Part shown: positions 19,015-28,342 of the stretch, one piece after another
Position numbering within the stretch: the stretch's first letter is position 1
Layout: each line of letters opens with the position of its first letter
Assembly (NCBI GenBank): GCA_000153745.1
Contig: DS022282.1
Span: 788,027-852,026, forward strand
DNA: 64,000 bases
Reading direction: 5' to 3'
Source of the DNA: Rhodobacterales bacterium HTCC2255
GTDB taxonomy: Bacteria > Pseudomonadota > Alphaproteobacteria > Rhodobacterales > Rhodobacteraceae
The notes under the pieces: generated by a model
The model's input: only the letters and a program-made list of their open reading frames with translations
Told to the model about the DNA's origin: nothing
Databases searched by the model: none
Program-made: the position numbers and the translations under genes

Positions 19015-20058
19015 CTAACTTTCGCCATATTTCTGATATAATTGTTTATAGGATATAAGTTTTCTATCTGTCTCATCCCATAGGTGTAATTTGACCGAGG
19101 CAAAACTCTCATAAACAGATAAGCGCTGATTTTCACTTAAAGCTGGGTAATCTTTTATTATTTGTTGAAGCCTGTAAAATGGTATCCGGCTATATAAATG
19201 ATGCACATGATGAATTCCAATATTTGCCGAAAACCAATGTAAAATTAATGGCAAGTCGTAATGAGATGAACCCTCAAGTGCCGCTTTGTGCATATCCCAT
19301 TCTTCCTCACGATCCCAATGTGTGTCTTCAAATTGATGCTGAACATAAAAAAGCCAAACACCAAAAGTAGCTGCTAAAATTGTACTCGGTAAAAATATTA
19401 GCAAAATTGGAGCGAACCCACCAAAATAATAAATACCAGATAAGAGTAGTAGAATAGATAAATTAGTACCCATTGCACTGATCCAGTATTTAGAGCCCGC
19501 TTTGATCAATCCAAGTGGTAGCCGGTTTTGGAAAATAAACAAATAAGTTGGAATAATAGCGAATAAAACAAATGGATTACGATATAATTTGTATGCAAAT
19601 TTCTGAAAATTACTTAATGCTTGGTATTCAGAAACAGTTTTCGTATTGATGTCTCCCATTCCTTGGCGCTCAAGGTTTCCAGCACCCGAATGGTGCTCTG
19701 AGTGGGTACGCCGCCAAACATCATATGGCGTTAAAGTCAGCACTCCTAAAAAACGACCTGTCCAATCACTTAGAGTTCTATTATTAAAAAAAGAAGAGTG
19801 CCCACAATCGTGTTGAATGACAAACAATCTTAGAAGAAATAAACTATTTAATACAGACAGAGCAAGTGTCAGCCAAATAGAATACGATATGCTCATCCAA
19901 GCCAAAACCCAAAGAGTTAAAAATGGCACTAAGGTTACAGTTAATTCAAAGGTACTTCTGAAAAGATTTGGAGTTCTATATCTAGCTAAAATTTGAACCC
20001 AATCTCGCGCGTTCATAGACGAGCTTTTTTCAATTTCTTGATTAAATATCTTATTCAT
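19015..20058 (-). CDS. membrane fatty-acid desaturase
   Basis: A di-iron acyl-lipid desaturase that puts double bonds into membrane fatty acids. The three histidine boxes are present: HDCGH (83-87), HSEHH (119-123) and HHVHH (283-287). Hydrophobic segments lie around residues 40-82 and in the middle of the protein. Length 347 residues is usual. The pattern resembles the delta-12/omega-6 branch, but the position it desaturates cannot be judged. It would help keep membranes fluid, in line with the lipid-modifying genes nearby. It converges on eno and is divergent from the thiE-like gene. Confidence 0.9.
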   Translation of the reverse strand: MNKIFNQEIEKSSSMNARDWVQILARYRTPNLFRSTFELTVTLVPFLTLWVLAWMSISYSIWLTLALSVLNSLFLLRLFVIQHDCGHSSFFNNRTLSDWTGRFLGVLTLTPYDVWRRTHSEHHSGAGNLERQGMGDINTKTVSEYQALSNFQKFAYKLYRNPFVLFAIIPTYLFIFQNRLPLGLIKAGSKYWISAMGTNLSILLLLSGIYYFGGFAPILLIFLPSTILAATFGVWLFYVQHQFEDTHWDREEEWDMHKAALEGSSHYDLPLILHWFSANIGIHHVHHLYSRIPFYRLQQIIKDYPALSENQRLSVYESFASVKLHLWDETDRKLISYKQLYQKYGES

Positions 20059-20263
20059 TTTCTTCCCATATTATTAGTACATGAGAAGTAAATACTCATA
20101 AAAACATCTTACCCTATTATTGCTCTTCACGATACAATAAAAAGACAAAAATATTTATAAATTTGCAACATAAACCCTCATACATATTTTGATAAAGTTA
20201 TAAATTGCCCTTTGACGTGAAACTATTGCATTGATAAACCAGCACAAACAAAGGGTGAGAAAA

Positions 20264-20887
20264 ATGTCAGATAAAGAAATACCACAAATCTATTTAATCA
20301 CCCCAGCAAATACAGATATAACATTTTACACAGAAACATTAGCACCACTTTTGGATATTTGTCCTGTAGCCTGTATACGCCTAGGACTTTCATCAGATGA
20401 CGAAAGTTTAATTAGCCGGCATGCAGACCAATTGCGCGAAGTGGCCCACGCAAGAGATATTAGCGCTGTAATGACTACCCACTATAGATTGGTTAATTCT
20501 TTAGGGCTTGATGGAGTACATAGACTAGATGCGGCTAAAACAATCCGTGAAATAAGAGAAGAGCTAGGGACAGAAGCAATTGTTGGTTCATATTGTGGCA
20601 CTTCAAGACATGTAGGAATGAACGCCGGAGAAATAGGTGCAGATTACATATCATTTGGCCCAGTTGATCATAGCGCACTAACAGACGAAAACATTGCTGA
20701 ATTTGCGACATTTGAATGGTGGTCAGAAATGGTAGAAATACCTGTTGTTGCTGAAGGAAACGTTACACTAGAACTGGCAGCACAACTTGCTCCTGTGATA
20801 GATTTCCTAGCATTAGGTCAAGAAATCTGGAAAACTGATACGCCACTAAACGAACTACAAGAATATCTTCTACGAATTAGCAAATAA
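20264..20887 (+). CDS. thiE: ThiE/TenI-family protein (thiamine phosphate synthase-like)
   Basis: ThiE joins the two halves of thiamine; TenI relatives are regulators or isomerases. The TIM-barrel pattern is clear: PQIYLITP at the start, ...ADYISFGPV and VVAEGNVTLELAAQL near the end. Several ThiE landmarks differ: the phosphate loop reads GSYCGTSRHVGMNAGE rather than the usual GxSxH type, and the TxTK motif is absent. The enzyme may therefore be a divergent ThiE or a TenI-like protein. The ATG at 20264 is chosen over 20231; AAGGGTGAG sits just before it. Length 207 residues. A possible promoter with TTGACG at 20212 lies upstream. Its 3' end overlaps olsA by 11 bases. Confidence 0.75.
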   Translation: MSDKEIPQIYLITPANTDITFYTETLAPLLDICPVACIRLGLSSDDESLISRHADQLREVAHARDISAVMTTHYRLVNSLGLDGVHRLDAAKTIREIREELGTEAIVGSYCGTSRHVGMNAGEIGADYISFGPVDHSALTDENIAEFATFEWWSEMVEIPVVAEGNVTLELAAQLAPVIDFLALGQEIWKTDTPLNELQEYLLRISK

Positions 20888-21677
20888 GCAATCCATTTCG
20901 AATTGCTTGCTCAGATGCATGGGCCAATTCTTTTCGATTTCTAAATTCTTTGACATACAAAGGCTCATGGAAAACTAATTCTACTTCACCCTGTTTCATA
21001 TGTGATAAAACCATCATAACAGAAGGAAAAAAACCCATATCTGCCCACCACCCATACCAATCAGCCCGTTTAGTTTCTGGGGCTATATAATTCAAAGTCA
21101 CTGGTTGAATCCATGAAATTTCTGGCAAACCTTCTTCAAAAAATGCAGCAAATAAAGTCGACTTAAATGGCAATATACGCATGCCATCAGTACTTGTACC
21201 TTCTGGAAAGAATAGTAGCTTATCTCCTGATGAAATCCTTTTTAGGAAAATATTTTTTTGCTTAATAGCATCAATTCGCGAACGGCGAATAAATACAGTA
21301 CCCACATGATTTGCTATTTTACCTATCAAAGGCCATTTTTTTACTTCTGATTTTGAGACAAAATAAATTTTTTGAGTTGCATTTAAAACAAATATATCAA
21401 GCCAAGAAGAATGATTGGCCACTACAGCTCCAGCAAAACTCATTGGTACACCAGACTGTTTTAATTTTAATCCGGCTATTTTCAAAGATCCAATACAAGC
21501 ATATTTAACTACTAATTGGCATAGGTTCTTCATACCAAAAAAAGATAGTAAGATGTGAAATAAAAAAAGTGTTGAGATTAAGAATATAATTAGGATTACC
21601 CTTATAAAAAGAAGGACCCAGCCGATACCTTTTGGCCTATCTAATTTTGCTGCAGGCACATCATTCCAAGCCTGCAT
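20877..21677 (-). CDS. olsA: lyso-ornithine lipid / lysophosphatidate acyltransferase
   Basis: A PlsC-family acyltransferase. The HX4D motif is in NHSSWLDIF, and the substrate-binding motif in FFPEGTSTDGMR; a hydrophobic anchor precedes them. It directly follows olsB, whose stop overlaps the start here as TGATG. That pairing makes O-acylation of lyso-ornithine lipid the most likely job, giving a phosphorus-free membrane lipid, although some OlsA proteins also acylate lysophosphatidate. The start at 21677 (ATG) replaces a TTG one codon earlier. Length 266 residues. Confidence 0.88.
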   Translation of the reverse strand: MQAWNDVPAAKLDRPKGIGWVLLFIRVILIIFLISTLFLFHILLSFFGMKNLCQLVVKYACIGSLKIAGLKLKQSGVPMSFAGAVVANHSSWLDIFVLNATQKIYFVSKSEVKKWPLIGKIANHVGTVFIRRSRIDAIKQKNIFLKRISSGDKLLFFPEGTSTDGMRILPFKSTLFAAFFEEGLPEISWIQPVTLNYIAPETKRADWYGWWADMGFFPSVMMVLSHMKQGEVELVFHEPLYVKEFRNRKELAHASEQAIRNGLLIC

Positions 21678-22450
21678 CAATTTATTCCTTGAGAGTAAAA
21701 TTTCTTATATTTTTCTGACATATTCTTTGTATCCATTACTAAACAAACATCGATTGAATTAAAATCAACATCAACACTAGCTCCAAATCCAATAAAGCCT
21801 CCCAAACGAATATAAGCTTTTATCAAAGGAGGTATTTGCTTTAATGCGGACATTTTTTCAACATCAGACTTATTCAAAATATTCATATCAATTTTATTTT
21901 CACCAATAGCTATAGGTCGAAGCTCAACAGGTGCTAAATGATTATAATGTAAGTACGAAAGTGCATGATTAATTAAATTAATGTCAATACCATGAAAAGA
22001 TGCCACACCGAAAAGCACTTCAACATTATTATCAATTACGTATTGAGCCAAACCATTCCACATCATATGCAAAGCGACACCTCCACGGTGTTGTTTATCA
22101 ATGCAAGAACGTCCTAATTCTAAAATTTTTCGGTCAGCTTTTATTAACTTATCTAAATTATATTCTGAACTACTATAAAAACCTCTATTTTTATTAACTG
22201 ATGTATTTAACATTAATCTATAGACACCAACTACATTTTCAGCAGTGTTTCTATTTAAACTGTCGATGAGTATTAAGTGATCAAAATCTTGGTCAAATTT
22301 ATCATATTCCATTCGTGAAGCATGGCAATCATCAGCCACATTTGCCCCCATTTCTTCAACGAACACTTTGTATCTTAAACGCTGAGCAGCATGAAGTTCT
22401 TCAGATGTTTCTGCAATCTTTAATATGAAACGACCAGTATCAAAGTTCAT
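21677..22450 (-). CDS. olsB: ornithine N-alpha-acyltransferase (OlsB)
   Basis: OlsB transfers a 3-hydroxyacyl group from acyl carrier protein to ornithine, the first step of ornithine-lipid synthesis. It has the GNAT-like hemolysin/OlsB pattern: AAQRLRYKVFVEEMGA near residue 21, DFDHLIL, VVGVYRLML, LELGRSCIDKQHRGG and LFGVASFHG. Length 257 residues is normal. Operon olsB-olsA with a 1-base stop/start overlap. No clear ribosome binding site precedes the ATG. In marine alphaproteobacteria such lipids replace phospholipids under phosphate shortage, which is known of the pathway, not shown here. Confidence 0.92.
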   Translation of the reverse strand: MNFDTGRFILKIAETSEELHAAQRLRYKVFVEEMGANVADDCHASRMEYDKFDQDFDHLILIDSLNRNTAENVVGVYRLMLNTSVNKNRGFYSSSEYNLDKLIKADRKILELGRSCIDKQHRGGVALHMMWNGLAQYVIDNNVEVLFGVASFHGIDINLINHALSYLHYNHLAPVELRPIAIGENKIDMNILNKSDVEKMSALKQIPPLIKAYIRLGGFIGFGASVDVDFNSIDVCLVMDTKNMSEKYKKFYSQGIN

Positions 22451-22516
22451 CTATGTAATTTTCATATATTCTTTAAATTTAATATTTGATTTATACTTCT
22501 CACCATCACATTAAAC

Positions 22517-22684
22517 CTAATTGACTAAATCTAATTCAACAACCGACCCATTAATTACAACTTTTCCCTGTTGCTCAAAATTTACAGTTATTTTTCCATC
22601 TATTACAGACTGAACCTGCCCAATACCCCATTCAGGTTCCTTAGGATGCGTAACTAATTGCCCAGGAGTCAGAAAATCGTTCAA
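22517..22684 (-). CDS. DUF3553 small protein
   Basis: A 55-residue protein of unknown function with a TTG start at 22684 and a GGAGT site about 8 bases before it. The translation begins LNDFLTPGQLVTHPKEPEWG and contains GIGQVQSVIDGKITVNFEQQGK and ends VVELDLVN. This resembles the CarD-like/DUF3553 fold, found mainly in alphaproteobacteria; members are SH3-like and may bind nucleic acid or protein. It follows the gamma carbonic anhydrase gene by 17 bases and is probably the last gene of the gmk operon. Confidence 0.75.
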   Translation of the reverse strand: MNDFLTPGQLVTHPKEPEWGIGQVQSVIDGKITVNFEQQGKVVINGSVVELDLVN

Positions 22685-22701
22685 AACTTTAACTCCATTT
22701 A

Positions 22702-23229
22702 TTATATTTTGTTTAATGTTTCTTTAAATTTTTTCATTTTTAATTGATACTCAATTGCTGATGTCTTTAGTTTTTCTATTCCATTATCATCAATTTGACG
22801 AATAACCTTCCCTGGCATACCTACGACCAATGAATTGTCTGGAATTTCTGCTCCTTCTTTCACTAATGCACTTGCAGCTATTAAACAATTTTTCCCAATT
22901 ATTGCACCATTTAAAACAACTGCACCCATACCAATAAGTGAATTATCACCAATCTTACATCCATGTAAAATTGATGAATGGCCGATTGTACAATTGGCAC
23001 CTATTTCTAACGGATATGACATATCAGTATGCAAAACACTGTTTTCTTGAATATTTGAGCCATCTCCAATGCTTATCAATTCATTATCACCTCTAAGTAC
23101 GGCACCAAACCAAATACTACATTTCAAACCAATTCTAACATTTCCTATTACTTGGGCATTGGGTGCAATCCAACAGTCACCACTAATAGGTAATTCAGGT
23201 ACTTTCCCATCATAGCTATATATACTCAT
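22702..23229 (-). CDS. gamma-class carbonic anhydrase family protein
   Basis: A left-handed beta-helix protein with hexapeptide repeats. The gamma-CA-like pattern is seen in WIAPNAQVIGNV, SIWFGAVLRGD (active-site Arg-Gly-Asp), ENSVLHTD and CTIGHSSILHGCKIGDNSLIGMG, with zinc-ligand histidines in the HTD and GHSSILHG parts. Length 175 residues. It overlaps gmk by 4 bases (ATGA). Many members (YrdA/PaaY type) have weak or no carbonic anhydrase activity; some act as thioesterases, so the enzyme activity stays open. Confidence 0.9.
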   Translation of the reverse strand: MSIYSYDGKVPELPISGDCWIAPNAQVIGNVRIGLKCSIWFGAVLRGDNELISIGDGSNIQENSVLHTDMSYPLEIGANCTIGHSSILHGCKIGDNSLIGMGAVVLNGAIIGKNCLIAASALVKEGAEIPDNSLVVGMPGKVIRQIDDNGIEKLKTSAIEYQLKMKKFKETLNKI

Positions 23230-23870
23230 GAAAGCTCACTAAATTCGCAATTAAGTTTATGCACCAATTCTTCAAGATCCTGGCGCCTTGCTTGCTTTGT
23301 ACGCTCTGCGATTAGGATTGACTTTAAAGCTTCAAAAGATTGCTGCAAATCATTGTTTACGATTATATATTCATACTCGTTCCAATGGCTAATTTCATCT
23401 TTTGATTTTGACATCCTATTTGATACAACATCTGGACTATCTTGCCCCCGTGCATTTAACCTTCGTTCAAGTTCATTTATTGATGGGGGTAAAATAAAAA
23501 TTGAAACCACATCTGACTTCATTGATGATTTACGGATTTGTTGACCACCCTGCCAATCAACATCAAACACAACATCTATACCCTTAGAAACAGCACTTTC
23601 TACAGGTTCACTTGGAGAACCATACAAATTACCAAATACTTCGGCATGCTCCAACATCCCATCATTATTTATTAAATTTTCAAATTCTTTTCGCGTTTTG
23701 AAGAAATATTCTTTACCATCTTTTTCTCCAGGGCGAGGGCCTCTGGTAGTTGCTGAAACTGAAAATCTTAAACTTGGATCCCAATCAAGCAACATCCTCG
23801 AAAGGGTTGATTTACCAGCTCCAGATGGAGAAGATAATATAATTAATAAGCCACGTCGCGTTTTCACCAT
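23226..23870 (-). CDS. gmk: guanylate kinase
   Basis: Gmk phosphorylates GMP to GDP. It shows the P-loop SSPSGAGKSTLSR, the GMP-binding RGPRPGEKDGKEYFF and the DVDWQGGQQI motif. The ATG at 23870 with TTGGGGAAA before it is preferred to a TTG twelve bases upstream. Length 214 residues. It is first in a run gmk, gamma carbonic anhydrase, DUF3553 with overlaps or short gaps. Confidence 0.95.
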   Translation of the reverse strand: MVKTRRGLLIILSSPSGAGKSTLSRMLLDWDPSLRFSVSATTRGPRPGEKDGKEYFFKTRKEFENLINNDGMLEHAEVFGNLYGSPSEPVESAVSKGIDVVFDVDWQGGQQIRKSSMKSDVVSIFILPPSINELERRLNARGQDSPDVVSNRMSKSKDEISHWNEYEYIIVNNDLQQSFEALKSILIAERTKQARRQDLEELVHKLNCEFSELS

Positions 23871-23964
23871 ATTTTTCCCCAAATTATAATTTTTATTATA
23901 AATTAAGTTATAATAGATTTAAATCATAATAAATATTTACAAATATGAATATTCAAAAAAAATA

Positions 23965-23997
23965 AAAAGAAGGAGTTTTTATAAAACTCACTTCTTT
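23965..23997 (-). terminator. terminator of aroG
   Basis: AAAGAAG...TTCTTT with an inner AGTTTT/AAAACT pairing makes an imperfect hairpin. Read on the minus strand it is followed by an AT-rich, T-rich tail, as expected for the upstream aroG gene. Confidence 0.7.
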
Positions 23998-24024
23998 ATT
24001 TATTTTAATCAATCAACTGATTAC

Positions 24025-25395
24025 TTACACAGCTTTTCTCTCAAGGTTATGACGAGATTCTAAAAGCTCTGACACTAAAAACGCCAACTCAAGTGCTTGA
24101 GAAGCGTTTAATCGTGGATCACAAGCTGTGTGATATCTAGAAGATAGGTCTTCGTCAGTAACAGCTCTCACTCCACCTGTGCACTCAGTCACATCTTTAC
24201 CAGTCATTTCGAAATGAACACCGCCAGGCACGGTTCCTTCAGCTTTATGTATAGCAAAAAACTCTTGGACTTCCCGCAAAACACTTTCAAATGGCCTTGT
24301 TTTATAACCTGACGAAGATTTTATTGTATTTCCATGCATTGCATCACATGTCCACAACACGTTTCTACCTTCAGATTTCACAGCATTTATTAAACCTGGC
24401 AAATGATCACCTACATTTCCTGCACCAAATCTTGCGATTAAGGTTAAGCGGCCTTCTTCATTCTCTGGATTTAGTTTATCTATTAAACGCATTAAGTCGT
24501 CATTTGATATTGTAGGACCACATTTTAATCCAATGGGGTTTTGTACGCCTCTGCAAAATTCAACATGGGCTCCATCAGGTTGTCTCGTTCTATCTCCGAT
24601 CCAAATCATATGGCCTGAACCAGCAACTGGTAAATTTGTAGTACTATCTACCCGACATAAAGCTTCTTCATACTCTAAAAGTAATGCTTCATGAGATGTG
24701 TAAAAATTCACTGTTCTTAAACTATCAGTACTGTCTGAATTAATCCCTGCAGCTGTCATGAAGTCTAATGCATCAGAAATTCTTTTTGCTAAATCTTTAT
24801 ACTTTTGAGCAGATCCTGCAGCATTTGCAAATCCTAAATTCCACTCCTGCACATGATGTATATCAGCAAACCCACCTTGGCTAAATGCACGTAATAAATT
24901 TAATGATGCGGCCGATTGAGTATAAGCTCGAAGCATATTTTCTGGATTTGGCACTCTCGCTTTTTCAGTGAAATCCAATCCGTTGATAATATCACCTCTG
25001 TAACTTGGAAGCTCTACACCATTGATTGTTTCTGTAGCTGCGGATCGTGGCTTTGCAAACTGTCCAGCAACTCGACCAATTTTAACAACTGGAACCTTCG
25101 CACCAAAAGTTAAAACAACAGCCATTTGCAACATTACTTTATATGTATCTCGCAACATATCTGCATTAAATTCATCAAAGCTTTCTGCACAATCGCCACC
25201 TTGCAATAAAAATGCTTCACCCCGAGATGCAGCTGCCAACTTTGCTTTTAAAGATCTAGCTTCACCGGCAAAGACCAATGGAGGATATGATGACAATCTG
25301 GACTCTACAGCCTTCAATGCATCTGCATCAATATAATCAGGCATTTGGATGCGTTCTTTATTTCGCCATCCTGTTTTATTCCATGCCAGTGTCAT
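24025..25395 (-). CDS. aroG: 3-deoxy-7-phosphoheptulonate synthase, class II (DAHP synthase)
   Basis: The first enzyme of aromatic amino acid synthesis, joining phosphoenolpyruvate and erythrose 4-phosphate. It is the class II (plant-like) type. Signatures include [71 protein letters not shown] (split by me into motif cores) and [17 protein letters not shown]. The ATG at 25395 has GGAG 8 bases upstream and gives the family N-terminus; the longer start at 25410 adds five residues. Length 456 residues. Transcribed alone; tyrA and hisC lie elsewhere in this window. Confidence 0.94.
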   Translation of the reverse strand: MTLAWNKTGWRNKERIQMPDYIDADALKAVESRLSSYPPLVFAGEARSLKAKLAAASRGEAFLLQGGDCAESFDEFNADMLRDTYKVMLQMAVVLTFGAKVPVVKIGRVAGQFAKPRSAATETINGVELPSYRGDIINGLDFTEKARVPNPENMLRAYTQSAASLNLLRAFSQGGFADIHHVQEWNLGFANAAGSAQKYKDLAKRISDALDFMTAAGINSDSTDSLRTVNFYTSHEALLLEYEEALCRVDSTTNLPVAGSGHMIWIGDRTRQPDGAHVEFCRGVQNPIGLKCGPTISNDDLMRLIDKLNPENEEGRLTLIARFGAGNVGDHLPGLINAVKSEGRNVLWTCDAMHGNTIKSSSGYKTRPFESVLREVQEFFAIHKAEGTVPGGVHFEMTGKDVTECTGGVRAVTDEDLSSRYHTACDPRLNASQALELAFLVSELLESRHNLERKAV

Positions 25396-25631
25396 TAGTG
25401 TCTCCATCATAAATTTAATTTTATGTTTAAAACAGCTTATGTGCTAAAAACAAGCCTTTATTATATAAAATAAGTTCATATTTTTTTGATACCTCAATAT
25501 ATTGTATGTGTATTTGAATATTTAGATATGTATTGTTGTAAATTTTTTGTTGTAAAATATTTAAGTGAGATTAATGGTTGTTTTATCGGCATTATTGTTA
25601 GCTGATTATGTACAATTCTAGGGGCAATTTA

Positions 25632-26603
25632 ATGAACACTAAGTCACCTTTAAAAAGATTCGTCTTTTTACTCCTCGACGAATTTTCACAACTTCCTTTT
25701 TCTTGTGCAGTAGAAACACTTCGTCACGCCAATAGGTATTGTGAATATTTTGCATATGACTGGATACTTGTTGGACCAAGTGGAGAATTTACAACTGCAT
25801 CAAATGGAATTGAATTTAAGCTAGATGTTGGATTTGAAGATACAAAACGTAATGATGTTATTGTTGTATGTGGTGGTTTAAATATAAATAAACATACAAC
25901 ACAGCCCGTTCTTAATTGGCTTCGAAAAGAAGCTCGGCGCGGCACACAAATAGGTAGCATTTGTACTGCAACTTATACATTGGCTAGAGCTGGATTGCTT
26001 GATGGGAAGCGTAGTACAATTCATTGGGAAAACCTTGATAGTTTTGAAGAAGAGTTCCCAGATATAGACTTACAAAAAACTGTATTTACTATGGATGGTA
26101 ATAGATTCACAACAGCTGGTGGGGTTTCTCCTATTGATTTGATGCTGTCAATAATATCCAAAGATATAAGCCAAGATGCAGCAAATTGGGTGGCAGATCA
26201 AATGATTTATAACTCAGCAAGAACTGAAAAAGATGGACAAAGATTATCCATACCTACACGTATTGGGGTTAGGCATCCAAAATTAGCCAATGTAATTAAA
26301 ATGATGGAAGAAAACATTGAAGAACCCATATCCCCATCATTATTAGCCCAAGAAGTAGGCATGTCTACTAGGCAACTCGAAAGATTATTTCGCAGATATT
26401 TAGACAGATCACCTAAGCGGTATTACATGGAACTACGGCTTCAAAAAGCGCGGAATCTTTTGATGCAAACTGATATGTCAGTTATTAATGTAGCATTGGC
26501 ATGTGGGTTTACATCACCTTCTCATTTTTCTAAGTGCTATAGATCACAATATGATACTACGCCTTACCGAGAGCGCGGAATTCAAAATGGCGAAGTTATT
26601 TAA
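25632..26603 (+). CDS. GlxA-family transcriptional regulator (DJ-1 plus AraC HTH)
   Basis: A two-domain regulator. Residues 10-180 form a DJ-1/PfpI-like ligand domain, with GSICTATYTLARAGLLDG around the conserved cysteine elbow. The C-terminal 100 residues are an AraC-type DNA-binding domain (SPSLLAQEVGMSTRQLERLF; second helix region NVALACGFTSPSHFSKCYR). Relatives control amino-acid, betaine or quaternary amine use. The ATG at 25632, seven bases after GGGG, is chosen over 25608. It is followed by the sulfurylase gene after 17 bases, which hints that it may control sulfur or osmolyte metabolism; this is inference. Confidence 0.85.
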   Translation: MNTKSPLKRFVFLLLDEFSQLPFSCAVETLRHANRYCEYFAYDWILVGPSGEFTTASNGIEFKLDVGFEDTKRNDVIVVCGGLNINKHTTQPVLNWLRKEARRGTQIGSICTATYTLARAGLLDGKRSTIHWENLDSFEEEFPDIDLQKTVFTMDGNRFTTAGGVSPIDLMLSIISKDISQDAANWVADQMIYNSARTEKDGQRLSIPTRIGVRHPKLANVIKMMEENIEEPISPSLLAQEVGMSTRQLERLFRRYLDRSPKRYYMELRLQKARNLLMQTDMSVINVALACGFTSPSHFSKCYRSQYDTTPYRERGIQNGEVI

Positions 26604-26620
26604 ATATTAGTAGGTTAAAA

Positions 26621-28332
26621 ATGAGTATACGTGAGAAATTCCATATTCCAGAGCTTTATGCATCCTATGAAAACGTAAAGAGTTTAAAAATAGAAGCTGC
26701 AAATTTGATCTCATGGGATCTAACTCCAAGGCAACTTTGTGATTTAGAGTTGCTAATGAATGGTGGGTTTTACCCTCTAAATGGCTTTTTGAACAAAACA
26801 GATTATGATGGCGTAGTAGAAAATATGCGCCTGGCCAACGGTAGTTTATGGCCAATTCCAATAAACTTAGATGTGACTGCAAGTTTTGCAAAAAGTCTTA
26901 ATAATGGTCAAAGGATTGCATTAAGAGATCAAGAAGGTGTCATTATAGCAATTCTAGAAATTGCAGATATTTATGAACCAAACAAGAATAAAGAAGCTGA
27001 GTATGTGTATGGAACTAATGACATCTCACACCCTTCTGTAAATTATCTCTACAATAAAGCAGGAGATATATATTTAGGGGGTAAAATAACTGGCATTCAA
27101 CCAGTAGTGCATTATGATTTTCGAGCCATACGTGATACGCCAAATGAACTTCGTTCGTTTTTCAAAAGGTTGGCTGGGATAGAATAGTAGCTTTTCAAAC
27201 CCGAAATCCACTTCATAGAGCTCATCAAGAATTAACATTTCAAGCTGCAAAAGATGCTCAAGCTAATTTATTGATTCACCCAGTTGTTGGTATGGGGAAA
27301 CCTGGTGATATTGATCATTTTACAAGAGTTCGATGCTATGAAGCGGTAATAGATCAATACCCAGCAGCCACAACATCAATGTCATTATTAAATCTAGCGA
27401 TGCGCATGGGAGGCCCACGTGAAGCGTTATGGCATGGGCTTATTCGAAAAAACCATGGATGTACTCACCTAATAATAGGCCGCGATCATGCTGGACCAGG
27501 CTTGGATAGCAATGGAGAAAGTTTTTATGGTCCATACGATGCTCAAAAGCTTTTTAAGGAGCATGAAGACGAAATTGGTATAAAAATGATTGATTTCAAG
27601 CATATGGTGTATGTTCAAGAACGTGCTCAATATGAGCCTTTTGAGGAAATCAAAGATAAAGAAACAGTTACTATACTAAATATATCAGGAACCGAACTTC
27701 GGCGCCGACTTTCTGAAGGTTTGGACATACCAGAATGGTTTTCATTCCCTTCAGTTGTTAAAGAGCTACGTAAATCTAAACCGCCAAGATCAAAACAAGG
27801 TTTTACAATATTATTTACTGGGTTTTCTGGTTCAGGCAAATCAACGATTGCAAATGCACTAATGATAAAATTAATGGAGATGGGCGGCAGACCTGTAACT
27901 TTACTTGATGGTGATGTAGTTCGAAAAAATTTATCTTCTGAATTAGGTTTCTCAAAAGAACATCGAGATCTAAATATTAGGAGAATAGGATATGTTGCCT
28001 CTGAAATAACCAAAAATGGTGGTATAGCGATTTGCGCTCCTATTGCCCCATATGCAGTCACTCGGGCAGCAATAAGAGAAGATATTGAGGCATTTGGAGC
28101 TTTTATTGAAATTCATGTAGCCACATCTATCGAGGAATGTGAGAGAAGAGATCGGAAAGGTTTATATAAACTTGCGCGAGAAGGTAAGATTAAAGAATTT
28201 ACTGGAATTTCTGATCCTTATGATGTTCCACAAAGTCCAGAATTACGTCTTGAAACCGAAAACGTTGATGTGGATAATTGTGCTCACCAGGTTCTTCTTA
28301 AATTGGAAAGTATGGGACTCATAAAAGATTAG
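26621..28332 (+). pseudogene. bifunctional sulfate adenylyltransferase/adenylylsulfate kinase, one-base frameshift
   Basis: This gene encodes ATP sulfurylase fused to APS kinase, which turn sulfate into APS and then PAPS. The N-terminal part (26621-27187) ends early as LAGIE-stop. The continuation is in the next frame: from about 27166 it reads GWDRIVAFQTRNPLHRAHQ, carrying the catalytic QTRN and HRAH motifs, then GRDHAGPG and the APS kinase P-loop GFSGSGKST. Loss of one G near 27169-27173 explains it; restoring it gives 570 residues ending at 28332. An internal ATG at 27271 would lack the catalytic motifs. It is either a sequencing or assembly slip or a real mutation. A GTAGG site precedes the start. 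Confidence 0.9.
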
Positions 28333-28342
28333 CGTAATTAAG

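Noticed and set aside
27271-28332. Separate downstream gene starting at 27271
   Set aside because: The reading frame is open upstream and carries the essential QTRN/HRAH motifs before that ATG, so it is the second part of one frameshifted gene.
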